Below are positions 1 through 7,078 of a stretch of 11,047 nt of DNA, one piece after another. The notes under the pieces are model-generated. The model did not search any database. It was not told the DNA's origin and was given only the letters and a program-made list of their open reading frames with translations. The stretch lies in contig JAIFNF010000033.1 of assembly GCA_020047885.1 (NCBI GenBank), positions 1 through 11,047 of the forward strand, in the 5' to 3' direction. The position numbers and the translations under genes are program-made. Source of the stretch: Gammaproteobacteria bacterium (GTDB lineage: Bacteria > Pseudomonadota > Gammaproteobacteria > Competibacterales > Competibacteraceae). Position 1 is the stretch's first letter. The number at the start of each line of letters is the position of its first letter.

Positions 1-2
1 TG

Positions 3-947
3 ATCCTGGTCGATCCGAAGATGCTGGAATTGTCGATTTATGAGGATATTCCGCATTTGCTCACGCCGGTGGTGACGGATATGAAGGAGGCGGCGAATGC
101 CTTGCGCTGGTGTGTGGCCGAGATGGAGCGCCGCTATAAGCTGATGGCGACGCTGAAAGTGCGGAATATCGCTGGCTTTAACCGGAAGGTGCAGGATGCG
201 CTGGATGCCGGGGAGGGATTGGCGGATCCGTTCTGGACCCCGGACCGTGCGGAACATCCGGGCGAGATTGAGGTGTTGCAGCCGTTGCCGTTTATCGTGG
301 TGGTCATCGACGAGTTGGCCGACATGATGATGATTGTGGGTAAGAAAGTGGAGGAGTTGATTGCCCGGTTGGCGCAGAAGGCGCGGGCTTCCGGCATTCA
401 TCTGATTCTGGCGACGCAGCGGCCATCAGTGGATGTAATTACCGGGTTGATCAAGGCCAATATTCCCACCCGCGTGGCGTTTCAGGTGTCGTCGCGGGTG
501 GATTCCCGGACGATTCTCGATCAGATGGGGGCGGAACAATTACTGGGTCATGGCGATATGCTGTATTTGCCGCCAGGGACCGGGTTGCCACAACGGGTGC
601 ATGGGGCGTTTGTCGATGACCACGAAGTGAATCGGGTGGTGGAGTATCTGCGGCAGACCGGTGCGCCGAATTATATCGAGGAGGTGCTCATTGAGCCGGG
701 TGAGGATGGGGATAGCGGAGCTGGCACTAGTGAGGAGGAGGGGCGCGGGGAGAGCGATCCGCTGTATGACGACGCGGTGCGCATTGTGACCGAATCGCGT
801 CGCGCCTCGGTGTCCGGGGTGCAACGCCGGTTGCGGATTGGCTATAACCGGGCGGCGCGGCTGGTCGAGGAGATGGAAGTAGCGGGCGTGGTGGGTTCCG
901 TGCAGCCGAATGGCAGTCGGGAAGTGTTGGCCCCGCCGCCACCGTGA
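3..947 (+). CDS. ftsK: DNA translocase FtsK, C-terminal part (5' end outside window)
   Basis: FtsK is a septum-anchored, ATP-driven double-stranded DNA pump that clears and aligns chromosome termini at division and activates XerCD at dif. Only the C-terminal motor and the gamma domain are visible. The open frame continues upstream of the first ATG (position 21), and those codons read ILVDPK, a known FtsK segment, so the ATG at 21 is internal. Counting from that Met, Walker B with the catalytic DE lies at about 97-98 (IDELADMM), then the [12 protein letters not shown] segment and the [12 protein letters not shown] segment of the RecA-like beta domain. An acidic Glu/Gly/Ser linker (about 225-245) leads to the winged-helix gamma domain (about 247-300, [20 protein letters not shown]), which binds KOPS sequences. 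Walker A must lie before the window. The stop is TGA at 945-947. No terminator is visible before the next gene, which starts 32 bp downstream. Family assignment is very secure. Confidence 0.97.
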   Translation: MLVDPKMLELSIYEDIPHLLTPVVTDMKEAANALRWCVAEMERRYKLMATLKVRNIAGFNRKVQDALDAGEGLADPFWTPDRAEHPGEIEVLQPLPFIVVVIDELADMMMIVGKKVEELIARLAQKARASGIHLILATQRPSVDVITGLIKANIPTRVAFQVSSRVDSRTILDQMGAEQLLGHGDMLYLPPGTGLPQRVHGAFVDDHEVNRVVEYLRQTGAPNYIEEVLIEPGEDGDSGAGTSEEEGRGESDPLYDDAVRIVTESRRASVSGVQRRLRIGYNRAARLVEEMEVAGVVGSVQPNGSREVLAPPPP

Positions 948-961
948 TGAGTGCGTTTCAG

Positions 962-2517
962 TGACCTTTGGAGAACCGTGTGAATCAACAACCCTTCCTC
1001 ATCTATCTGGAACAAATTTCACAGGCGCTGAAAGCTGGGAATGCGACGGAACATACGCACCGTCCGGCCTTGAAGCAGTTGATTGAATCACTGGATGCCG
1101 CGATCACGGCGACGAATGAACCGAAGCGGATAGCCTGTGGGGCACCGGATTACATCGTGACGCGGGGTTCATTGCCGCTGGGCTATATCGAAGCGAAAGA
1201 CGTTGGCGCGGATCTGGACGCGGTGGAAGTCAGTGAGCAGTTGCAGCGATATCGGGCGGGGCTGGGGAATTTGTTGCTGACCGATTACCAGGAGTTTCGC
1301 TGGTATGTGGCAGGCGAATGGCGTTTGACGGCGCGGTTAACTGAGGATTCGGTGTCGTCGGTCGCTGAATTGCTGACGCAGTTTCTGACAGTCGCCGCGC
1401 CACTCATTAGCACCCCTCGGGACTTGGCCACGCGACTGGCGGCACAGGCGCAACTGCTGCGGGGACTGATTCAACGGGCTTTGGCGGTGGAGTCGCCGGG
1501 CGATTCATTGTCCGGCCAGTGGCAATCCATTCGGGAAGTGTTATTGCCACATCTGACTGTCGAGCAATTCAGCGATCTGTACGCGCAAACGCTGTGCTAC
1601 GGGTTATTCACGGCCCGTTGCCATGCGCTGCCGGGAGAACATTTCACGCGCCGCCAGGCGGCCTACGATCTGCCGCGTACCAATCCCTTTTTACGCACAC
1701 TGTTCAGTTATGTCGCCGGGCCGGAGTTGAATGACAACATCGCCTGGGCGGTGGACGATGTCGCAGAATTACTGGCGCGGGCGGACATTGCCGCGATTTT
1801 GCACGATTTTGGGCAACGCACCGGTCAGGAAGACGCAGTAGTGCATTTTTACGAGACCTTTCTGGCAGCTTATGACCCGGCGCTGCGGGAATTGCGGGGC
1901 GTGTATTACACCCCGGAGCCGGTGGTGTCGTATCTGGTGCGGAGCGTCGATGCGTTGTTGAAACAGGTCTTTGAACTGCCACTGGGATTGGCCGATGCGG
2001 AAAAGATGACGGTTCCGGATGGGGCGGGAACTACGGAAGTCCATCGGGTGCAGATTCTGGATCCGGCGACCGGAACCGGGACTTTTTTATATCGCGTGAT
2101 TCGGCAGATTCAGGCGACATTTGGTGATAATCAGGGCCTATGGTCGAGCTATGTCCGTGAGCATTTATTACCACGCTTGTACGGGTTTGAATTGCTGATG
2201 GCTCCCTACACGGTGGCGCATTTAAAACTGGGGTTGCTATTGCGGGATACCGGTTATGATTTTGCCGGCGATGACCGCTTGCAGGTGTATCTGACTAATG
2301 CGCTCGATCAAGCGCGGGAATTAAAGCATCTCCCTTTATTTGGCGAATGGTTGATTCGAGAAGCGCGCCAGGCAGCGTATGCCAAACAGGACGCGCCGAT
2401 TATGGTGGTGTTGGGCAATCCGCCCTATTCCGGGCACTCCGCGAATCAAGGGGAATGGATTGCCGGATTACTGCGGGGTTTCGATGGCGTGAGCGGGCAA
2501 AAAACCGGCAATTACTT
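962..2517 (+). repeat. Direct repeat copy A (1,556 bp; partner at 7079-8634)
   Basis: The block begins at TGACCTTTGG and ends at AATTACTT in both places, with a constant offset of 6,117 bp and no insertions or deletions. The encoded proteins differ at about 27-28 of some 512 aligned residues by hand count (about 95% identity). The first 200 bp of coding DNA show about 15 differences. Upstream of 962 and downstream of 2517 the similarity stops abruptly. Confidence 0.93.
970..973 (+). promoter_or_regulatory. Ribosome binding site deciding the GTG start of the restriction-modification gene
   Basis: GGAG lies 6 nt before the GTG at 980. It overlaps the alternative TTG codon at 968, which has no purine-rich site of its own. 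The same arrangement is conserved before the truncated copy (GGAG at 7087-7090, GTG at 7097). Confidence 0.6.
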
Positions 2518-4153
2518 CGCTATGGATGGACAACCCCTGGGCGAACGTAATCCCAAATGGTTGAATGATGACTACGTTAAATTCATCCGGTTCGCCCAAT
2601 GGCGGATCGAGCGAACGGGCCATGGCATTCTGGCGCTGATTACTAATCACGGCTATTTGGACAATCTCACCTTTCGGGGAATGCGGCAGAGCCTGATGGG
2701 AACCTTTGACCACATCTATCTGCTGGACTTGCACGGCAACATCAAGAAACGGGAGAAAGCCCCGGACGGCGGCAAGGATGAGAATGTGTTTGATATTCAG
2801 CAGGGAGTCGCGATAGCCCTGTTCGTGCGCTCCCCGCGCCCAGTCGACCAAGCCCCAGTGGACTGTCAGGTTTATCACGCCGAATTATGGGGCGAGCGCA
2901 AGGGCAAATATCAGTGGCTACTGGAGCATGATGTGCAGAATACGCCTTGGGAGCGACTCCAGCCCAGGACGCCCTGCTATTTGTTTCTGCCGAAAGACCT
3001 GGAGTTATTGGCTGAATATGAAGCGGGCTGGAAAATTAATGAAATCATGCCGGTGAATAGCGTGGGCATTGTGACGGCCCGCGATGATCTGACAATTCAA
3101 TGGAGTAAGCAACAGGTTTGGGAGACAGTACAGGATTTTGCATCGCTATACTCAGAACAGGCGCGCAAAAAATATCAATTAGGCCCGGATGCCCGCGACT
3201 GGAAAGTCAGTCTGGCTCAGGATGATTTAAAATCAGGTAAGGGTTTGTCAAAGGAACGTATCAGACCGATTCTCTACCGACCTTTTGATACTCGCTATAC
3301 CTATTACACTGGAAAAACCCGTGGCTTTATTTGTATGCCGCGACCAGAACTAATGCGTCATGTTATTGTTGGGAAAAATTTAAGCCTGATTACCATGCGC
3401 CAAGTTGCTTTGCATGATGCTTACAGTCATTTCATGGTTTCAAGGTCGATTGTGGAAGCCAGAGCTTTTTACAGCAATAAAGGAATAATGAGCCTATTCC
3501 CGCTGTATCTGTACGATCCAATAGATAAGAAGGAGCTGTTCGCCAGTGGTGTTAAACGTCGCCCTAACCTGCTGCCGGCTTTTACTGAGGCATTGGCGAC
3601 AACCTTAAACTGTGCCTTTATCCCGGAGGGAACTGGTGATTTAACGACCACTATCGGCCCAGAAGATATTTTCTATTATGCCTACGCAGTATTCCATTCG
3701 CCAACTTATCGGCGTCGCTATGCTGATTTTCTCAAACGGGATTTTCCGCGTTTGCCGTTGACGTCTAACCCGGCATTATTCCGGGAACTGTGCGAACGGG
3801 GCGCGGAATTAACGGCATTACATCTGATGGAACGGAACATTCCAGCGATAGCGACTTATCCCATTCCTGGCAATGATCGGGTCGAGAGCATTCGCTATGT
3901 GGCACCGAATGGCGATGTGCCGGGGCGGGTGTGGATTAACGCAGCGCAATACGTTCAAGGTATTCCCCCGGACGTCTGGAATCTTCACGTCGGCGGCTAT
4001 CAAGTGCTGGCCAAGTGGCTGAAAGATCGCAAGGGCCGGGTGCTAAATTTCGATGAACTGCTGCACTATCAGCGCGTCGCCGCTGTTCTACAATGCACTC
4101 TGGATATTCAACAGGCCATTGATGGGGCGATTGGGGAATGGCCGTTGCGATAA
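980..4153 (+). CDS. Type ISP-like single-chain restriction-modification protein: PD-ExK nuclease + N6-adenine methyltransferase + specificity region, no helicase
   Basis: This is predicted to methylate adenine at N6 within a recognition site using S-adenosylmethionine, and probably to cut unmethylated DNA. Numbering is from the GTG at 980, chosen because GGAG at 970-973 sits 6 nt upstream; an in-frame TTG at 968 would add four residues but has no ribosome site. Near the N-terminus, PD (D57) followed by EAK (E71, K73) fits a PD-(D/E)xK nuclease core. A helical region follows, then GVYYTP (307-312), the SAM-binding motif I DPATGTG (361-367), YGFE (401-404) and the catalytic motif IV NPPY (480-483). 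DENVFDIQQGVAI (from about 600) and the segment from about 684 onward (PVNSVGIVTARDD, later RPFDTRYTYYTG) match the type ISP methylase and C-terminal specificity region. LlaGI and LlaBIII, the model type ISP enzymes, are about 1,570 aa and carry a helicase; no Walker A or DEAH box is seen in these 1,057 aa, so it may act more like a type IIG enzyme. Sampled lines in the specificity region have lower GC than the N-terminal half. Confidence 0.88.
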   Translation: MNQQPFLIYLEQISQALKAGNATEHTHRPALKQLIESLDAAITATNEPKRIACGAPDYIVTRGSLPLGYIEAKDVGADLDAVEVSEQLQRYRAGLGNLLLTDYQEFRWYVAGEWRLTARLTEDSVSSVAELLTQFLTVAAPLISTPRDLATRLAAQAQLLRGLIQRALAVESPGDSLSGQWQSIREVLLPHLTVEQFSDLYAQTLCYGLFTARCHALPGEHFTRRQAAYDLPRTNPFLRTLFSYVAGPELNDNIAWAVDDVAELLARADIAAILHDFGQRTGQEDAVVHFYETFLAAYDPALRELRGVYYTPEPVVSYLVRSVDALLKQVFELPLGLADAEKMTVPDGAGTTEVHRVQILDPATGTGTFLYRVIRQIQATFGDNQGLWSSYVREHLLPRLYGFELLMAPYTVAHLKLGLLLRDTGYDFAGDDRLQVYLTNALDQARELKHLPLFGEWLIREARQAAYAKQDAPIMVVLGNPPYSGHSANQGEWIAGLLRGFDGVSGQKTGNYFAMDGQPLGERNPKWLNDDYVKFIRFAQWRIERTGHGILALITNHGYLDNLTFRGMRQSLMGTFDHIYLLDLHGNIKKREKAPDGGKDENVFDIQQGVAIALFVRSPRPVDQAPVDCQVYHAELWGERKGKYQWLLEHDVQNTPWERLQPRTPCYLFLPKDLELLAEYEAGWKINEIMPVNSVGIVTARDDLTIQWSKQQVWETVQDFASLYSEQARKKYQLGPDARDWKVSLAQDDLKSGKGLSKERIRPILYRPFDTRYTYYTGKTRGFICMPRPELMRHVIVGKNLSLITMRQVALHDAYSHFMVSRSIVEARAFYSNKGIMSLFPLYLYDPIDKKELFASGVKRRPNLLPAFTEALATTLNCAFIPEGTGDLTTTIGPEDIFYYAYAVFHSPTYRRRYADFLKRDFPRLPLTSNPALFRELCERGAELTALHLMERNIPAIATYPIPGNDRVESIRYVAPNGDVPGRVWINAAQYVQGIPPDVWNLHVGGYQVLAKWLKDRKGRVLNFDELLHYQRVAAVLQCTLDIQQAIDGAIGEWPLR

Positions 4154-4158
4154 CAACC

Positions 4159-4164
4159 AAGGAG
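4159..4164 (+). promoter_or_regulatory. Ribosome binding site fixing the DUF262-HNH start
   Basis: AAGGAG lies 8 nt before the ATG at 4173, in the short gap after the stop of the preceding gene. The reading frame is open further upstream (to 4053), but that part overlaps the preceding gene and reads as non-conserved residues. The ATG at 4173 opens straight into the DUF262 domain. Confidence 0.75.
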
Positions 4165-4172
4165 TCTCTTGT

Positions 4173-6113
4173 ATGATAATTTCGACTATTCTCGATCACA
4201 TTGATAGCGGACACATCGCGTTGCCGGAGTTTCAGCGTGGTTATGTGTGGAACCGGGATCAGGTTCGGGGTTTGTTCGACTCGCTGTATCGTCGTCATCC
4301 AGTGGGTGGGTTACTGGTTTGGGTAACGGAATCCAGGAAAGCGGCATATCGCGGCAATGGGCCACTGATAACGGGGGTAGTGAAACTGCTACTTGATGGC
4401 CAGCAGCGTGTAACCTCACTCTACGGTGTGGCGCGTGGCAAGCCGCCGAAATTCTTTGATGGCAATCTACAAGCCTTTACCGGTCTCCGCTTCCATCTTG
4501 ATACGGAAACCTTCGCGTTTTACCAACCCGTGAAGATGCAGGATGATCCACTCTGGATTGATGTCACTGGACTTATGAAGAAGGGTCACGCTGGTATCGG
4601 CGAGTTTGTGACCCAACTGAGTTCAAAGTCGGAGTTTGTAGCAAATATTGGTGGCTATGTAGGTCGAATGAGTCACCTTCTTGCTATCCTAGATATAAAT
4701 CTCCATGTTGAGGAAGTGACTGGCACTGACAAGACATTGGATGTTGTCGTGAATATCTTCAACAAGGTCAACAGTGGCGGCACCAAACTTTCTAAGGGTG
4801 ATCTTGCGTTAGCCAAGATTTGTGCTGATTGGCCAGACGCCCGCCATACCATGAAGGCCAAGCTCAAGGAATGGGCAAAGGTCGATTATCACTTCAACCT
4901 GGATTGGCTACTGCGCTCGGTGAATACCGTACTGACTGGTGAGGCCAAGTTTCAGTATTTGCATGAAAAAAGCGCGGACGAAGTTCAGGATGGTCTGAAG
5001 CGAGCCATCAAGCACATTGACACTTGCCTGAATCTGATCAGTGGCTACTTGGGCCTCGATCATGACCAAGTGTTCTTTGGCCGCTTTGGTGTGCCGGTGA
5101 TGGTGCGTTACCTCGACCAGCTCAACAGTCCAATGGATGGGAAAGACCGAGATAAGTTACTGTTCTGGTTTATGCAGGCGGGGATGTGGGGGCGATTCTC
5201 AGGATCGACCGAGTCGTTCATTGATCAGGATCTTGCCGCGCTTGAAGAGAACGGCGGGGGACTCGACAAGTTGCTGGAGCAATTGCGTCTTTGGCATGGT
5301 GGGCTACGGGTCGAACCCGGCCATTTTACCGGATGGAGCCTTGGCGCTCGATTCTATCCGGTACTCTATCTGCTCACGCGGATGGGCGCTGCACGGGATT
5401 GGTGGTTTACCGGACTCCCGCTTAAAGCTTCGCTCTTGGGTCAGATGAGCAAGTTGGAGGTACACCACATCTTTCCTAAAGCGCAACTCTACAAGCTCAA
5501 ATACAAGCGCCCGGAAGTAAACGCGCTGGCCAACTTCTGCTTTCAGACCAAGGAAACGAATCTGTGGATCAGCGATCACCTGCCGGAAGAGTATTTTCCC
5601 AAGGTCGAGGCTAAACATCCCGGCGCATTAGCATCCCAGTGGATTCCCACTGATCCGTTGCTCTGGAAAGTCGAGAATTACCGGGAGTTCCTCGAAGCCC
5701 GCAAAGTGCTGCTTGCTGCGGAAATGAACCAGCGGATGGAGGAACTTCTCCACGGGGATACGCATTGGTTGGCGGGTCCGTCGGCGGTTGTGCCTGTCAA
5801 CGTTGCCTTGGATGCGGGCATGACTGATCAGGCTGAAGAGGAAGAATTCGAAGCGCTCAACACCTGGATGGAAGAACATGGATTACCGCGTGGCGTGCTG
5901 GCTTACGATTTCGCGGACGCCATGACCGGTGAGCAAAAAGCCATGTTCGATTTAGCTTGGCCCAGCGGTATTCAGGAAGAATTGAGTCAGCCAACCGCCG
6001 TCTTGCTGAACGAGGGCAGTGAAGCTTTGGCAATCGCCAGTCAGGCCGGTTTCCGGTGTTTCACGGCGATACCGGAGTTCAAGCGGTACGTAGAGACGGA
6101 AATTCTGGGATAA
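4173..6113 (+). CDS. DUF262 and HNH nuclease fusion protein (GmrSD/SspE/BrxU type)
   Basis: This is predicted to be a nucleotide-dependent DNA nuclease of the kind found in modification-sensing defence (type IV GmrSD, SspE, BrxU). Residues are counted from the ATG at 4173. The DUF262 (ParB-like) domain shows LPEFQRGYVW (17-26), the signature DGQQR (75-79) and FNKVNSGGTKLSKGDLA (196-212). A helical middle (about 220-410) leads to an HNH/DUF1524-like nuclease: EVHHIFPK (429-436, H431 and H432) followed by asparagines at 450, 454 and 463 in the usual N..N...TN pattern. A further C-terminal region (about 555-646, with FDLAWPSG and PTAVLLNEG) is not one I can name. The 646-aa length suits a DUF262-DUF1524 fusion plus this tail. 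It starts 19 bp after the restriction-modification gene with its own strong ribosome site, so the two are probably one operon. Family assignment is firm; target and cofactor are inferred. Confidence 0.9.
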   Translation: MIISTILDHIDSGHIALPEFQRGYVWNRDQVRGLFDSLYRRHPVGGLLVWVTESRKAAYRGNGPLITGVVKLLLDGQQRVTSLYGVARGKPPKFFDGNLQAFTGLRFHLDTETFAFYQPVKMQDDPLWIDVTGLMKKGHAGIGEFVTQLSSKSEFVANIGGYVGRMSHLLAILDINLHVEEVTGTDKTLDVVVNIFNKVNSGGTKLSKGDLALAKICADWPDARHTMKAKLKEWAKVDYHFNLDWLLRSVNTVLTGEAKFQYLHEKSADEVQDGLKRAIKHIDTCLNLISGYLGLDHDQVFFGRFGVPVMVRYLDQLNSPMDGKDRDKLLFWFMQAGMWGRFSGSTESFIDQDLAALEENGGGLDKLLEQLRLWHGGLRVEPGHFTGWSLGARFYPVLYLLTRMGAARDWWFTGLPLKASLLGQMSKLEVHHIFPKAQLYKLKYKRPEVNALANFCFQTKETNLWISDHLPEEYFPKVEAKHPGALASQWIPTDPLLWKVENYREFLEARKVLLAAEMNQRMEELLHGDTHWLAGPSAVVPVNVALDAGMTDQAEEEEFEALNTWMEEHGLPRGVLAYDFADAMTGEQKAMFDLAWPSGIQEELSQPTAVLLNEGSEALAIASQAGFRCFTAIPEFKRYVETEILG

Positions 6114-6131
6114 GCGCTGCAATCAAGCCAT

Positions 6132-6150
6132 CGCCAGCAGGATGCTGGCG
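6132..6150 (+). terminator. Perfect hairpin after the DUF262-HNH gene (terminator or REP-like element)
   Basis: CGCCAGCA, a 3-nt GGA loop and TGCTGGCG form a perfect 8-bp GC-rich stem 18 bp after the stop codon at 6113. No uninterrupted T tract follows directly; AT-rich sequence starts about 10 nt later. It could be a weak terminator, or a REP-type intergenic palindrome, whose sequences often look like this. Only one copy is in the window. Confidence 0.5.
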
Positions 6151-6165
6151 GTCTATCTACATAAA

Positions 6166-6189
6166 ATTTTAATTATCATAAATTAAAAT
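6166..6189 (+). repeat. AT-rich inverted repeat upstream of the small gene pair
   Basis: ATTTTAATT and AATTAAAAT are exact inverse complements separated by 6 nt. The motif AAATTTTAATT recurs in direct orientation at 6164-6174 and 6218-6228. The position, 70-95 bp before the ATG at 6260, suits a regulator binding site, but no specific regulator is implied. Confidence 0.45.
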
Positions 6190-6193
6190 ATAG

Positions 6194-6222
6194 TTGCGAA
6201 ATAAAATTATCTATGATAAATT
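6194..6222 (+). promoter_or_regulatory. Candidate sigma-70 promoter for the small gene pair
   Basis: TTGCGA (6194-6199) and TAAATT (6217-6222) are 17 bp apart within strongly AT-rich DNA flanked by GC-rich genes. Transcription would start near 6229, about 30 bp before the ATG at 6260. AT-rich DNA yields many chance matches, so this is only a candidate. Confidence 0.35.
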
Positions 6223-6236
6223 TTAATTGCAATTAA
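6223..6236. promoter_or_regulatory. 14-bp perfect palindrome at the putative transcription start (possible operator)
   Basis: TTAATTGCAATTAA is its own reverse complement. It immediately follows the candidate -10 box and precedes the ribosome site (GGAGG, 6248-6252) of the 111-aa gene. A dimeric repressor bound here would block initiation. The role is inferred from position and symmetry only. Confidence 0.4.
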
Positions 6237-6259
6237 CAATAACTACTGGAGGCAACATC

Positions 6260-6595
6260 ATGTGGGTTTTTCTAAATGACGCTTTCTTGAGCATCGTTGC
6301 TGATCGCAACCATGATCAACTGTTGGTACGCGCCCGCTTAAAGGGCGACATCGAGCGCACGTTTCCAGGCGCTGAGGTGGCCGAGGACGTCGGCACCGAT
6401 TATCGCTTTCGCACTTGGCTGGATCGGAAAACAGTTGCTGATGTTCTGCACAGCAAGGTCGAGACGATCAATTACCCCAATTTCAAAGGCAGTGTTCGGG
6501 AGGATGCCCGCCACACCACCTATATGGGCGTTTGGAATGTCATGCACAAGGCGCAGGAGAAAGCGCGTCAGCAATCCATGGGGAAATTATCATGA
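6260..6595 (+). CDS. Conserved-looking small protein of unknown function (111 aa)
   Basis: I cannot name this family. The start is ATG at 6260 with GGAGG 7 nt upstream; a further in-frame start at 6227 has no ribosome site and lies in the palindrome. The protein is soluble-looking with no signal peptide or membrane segment. It begins with a hydrophobic strand-like stretch (MWVFLNDAFLSIVA, 1-14) and continues VRARLKGDIERTFPG (23-37), YRFRTWLDRKTVADVL (48-63) and INYPNFKGSVR (70-80). The C-terminal helix is amphipathic and ends in Gln/Lys-rich sequence. The pattern of short strands and helices suggests a small alpha/beta fold. Its stop codon overlaps the next start (ATGA, 6592-6595), so the two are translationally coupled and probably work together. 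The AT-rich leader separates it from the nuclease genes, so it may be controlled independently. Confidence 0.82.
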   Translation: MWVFLNDAFLSIVADRNHDQLLVRARLKGDIERTFPGAEVAEDVGTDYRFRTWLDRKTVADVLHSKVETINYPNFKGSVREDARHTTYMGVWNVMHKAQEKARQQSMGKLS

Positions 6596-6990
6596 GTGAA
6601 TCTGTCAACATGCCGGAAACGCGGAAAATCTTCCTGTCCGTCAACGATAGCCCGACGATGAACGGTGACCTCTGGGGTTGGCTCTACTCACGGGGGGTGA
6701 TTCAGGTACGAGCGCATTCGACCGCTAAAGCACTGGAATTTATGTCGCGTTGCCAATTCGATGGCGTGATCAGCAATCTGCGGCGCGTGGAGAACGGTTG
6801 CCAGAATCCGCAGGCCGGGATTGAACTGGTGCAAAACCTGCGGCGCATCCATTCGAGCCTGCCCATCGCCATCTACACAATGAGCGTTGATCAGGCCATG
6901 CGAAATGCGGCTCTCCATGCCGGCGCGAATCTCATCACTGTGAGTCCCGATGAGTTGAAGCAGTGGTTGGTGACCTTCATTGGGGTCTGA
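6592..6990 (+). CDS. Degenerate response-regulator receiver-like protein (pseudo-receiver)
   Basis: This is a 132-aa single-domain protein with the alternating strand/helix pattern of a CheY-like receiver: KIFLSVNDSP (12-21), FDGVISN (56-62), GIELVQNLRR (76-85), PIAIYT (91-96) and a last strand near ANLITVSP (112-119). Key residues for phosphorylation are changed. The position of the phospho-acceptor Asp, five residues after FD in the usual FDLVLLD pattern, is N62. The Asp pair of the first acidic pocket is N18-D19. The conserved Lys before Pro is S118; the Ser/Thr switch is kept as T96. It is therefore unlikely to take phosphate and may bind a partner constitutively. No DNA-binding or output domain is attached. 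The start overlaps the preceding stop by 4 bp (ATGA). The fold is a pattern-based inference; a general flavodoxin-like fold is the alternative. Confidence 0.72.
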   Translation: MSESVNMPETRKIFLSVNDSPTMNGDLWGWLYSRGVIQVRAHSTAKALEFMSRCQFDGVISNLRRVENGCQNPQAGIELVQNLRRIHSSLPIAIYTMSVDQAMRNAALHAGANLITVSPDELKQWLVTFIGV

Positions 6991-7029
6991 CAGTGGGCGG
7001 GTAGAGAATGGTTGGGACGCCATGCGATG

Positions 7030-7061
7030 ATCCAGTCGGTTTTTGGTTACACTAACTGGAT
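7030..7061. repeat. Inverted repeat before the truncated paralogue
   Basis: ATCCAGT (7030-7036) and ACTGGAT (7055-7061) are exact inverse complements around an 18-nt spacer in the 106-bp gap between the receiver-like gene and the partial restriction-modification gene. It may be a weak terminator or a binding site. No T tract follows. Confidence 0.3.
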
Positions 7062-7078
7062 AGAGCAGCATGGCGTTC

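Noticed and set aside
980..4153. PglX of BREX or DrmMI of DISARM
   Set aside because: No PglZ, BrxC, DrmA or DrmB genes are nearby, and the specificity segment matches type ISP proteins better.
4053..4172. Extension of the DUF262 protein 40 codons upstream
   Set aside because: It overlaps the end of the restriction-modification gene and lacks a ribosome site, while AAGGAG precedes the ATG at 4173 and the domain starts there.
4173..6113. SspE of a phosphorothioate system
   Set aside because: Domain layout is similar, but no SspABCD or Dnd genes are in the window; the neighbour is an adenine methylase.
6532..6591. Extension of the receiver-like protein 20 codons upstream
   Set aside because: It overlaps the 111-aa gene out of frame; the ATGA overlap at 6592 is the typical coupled start.
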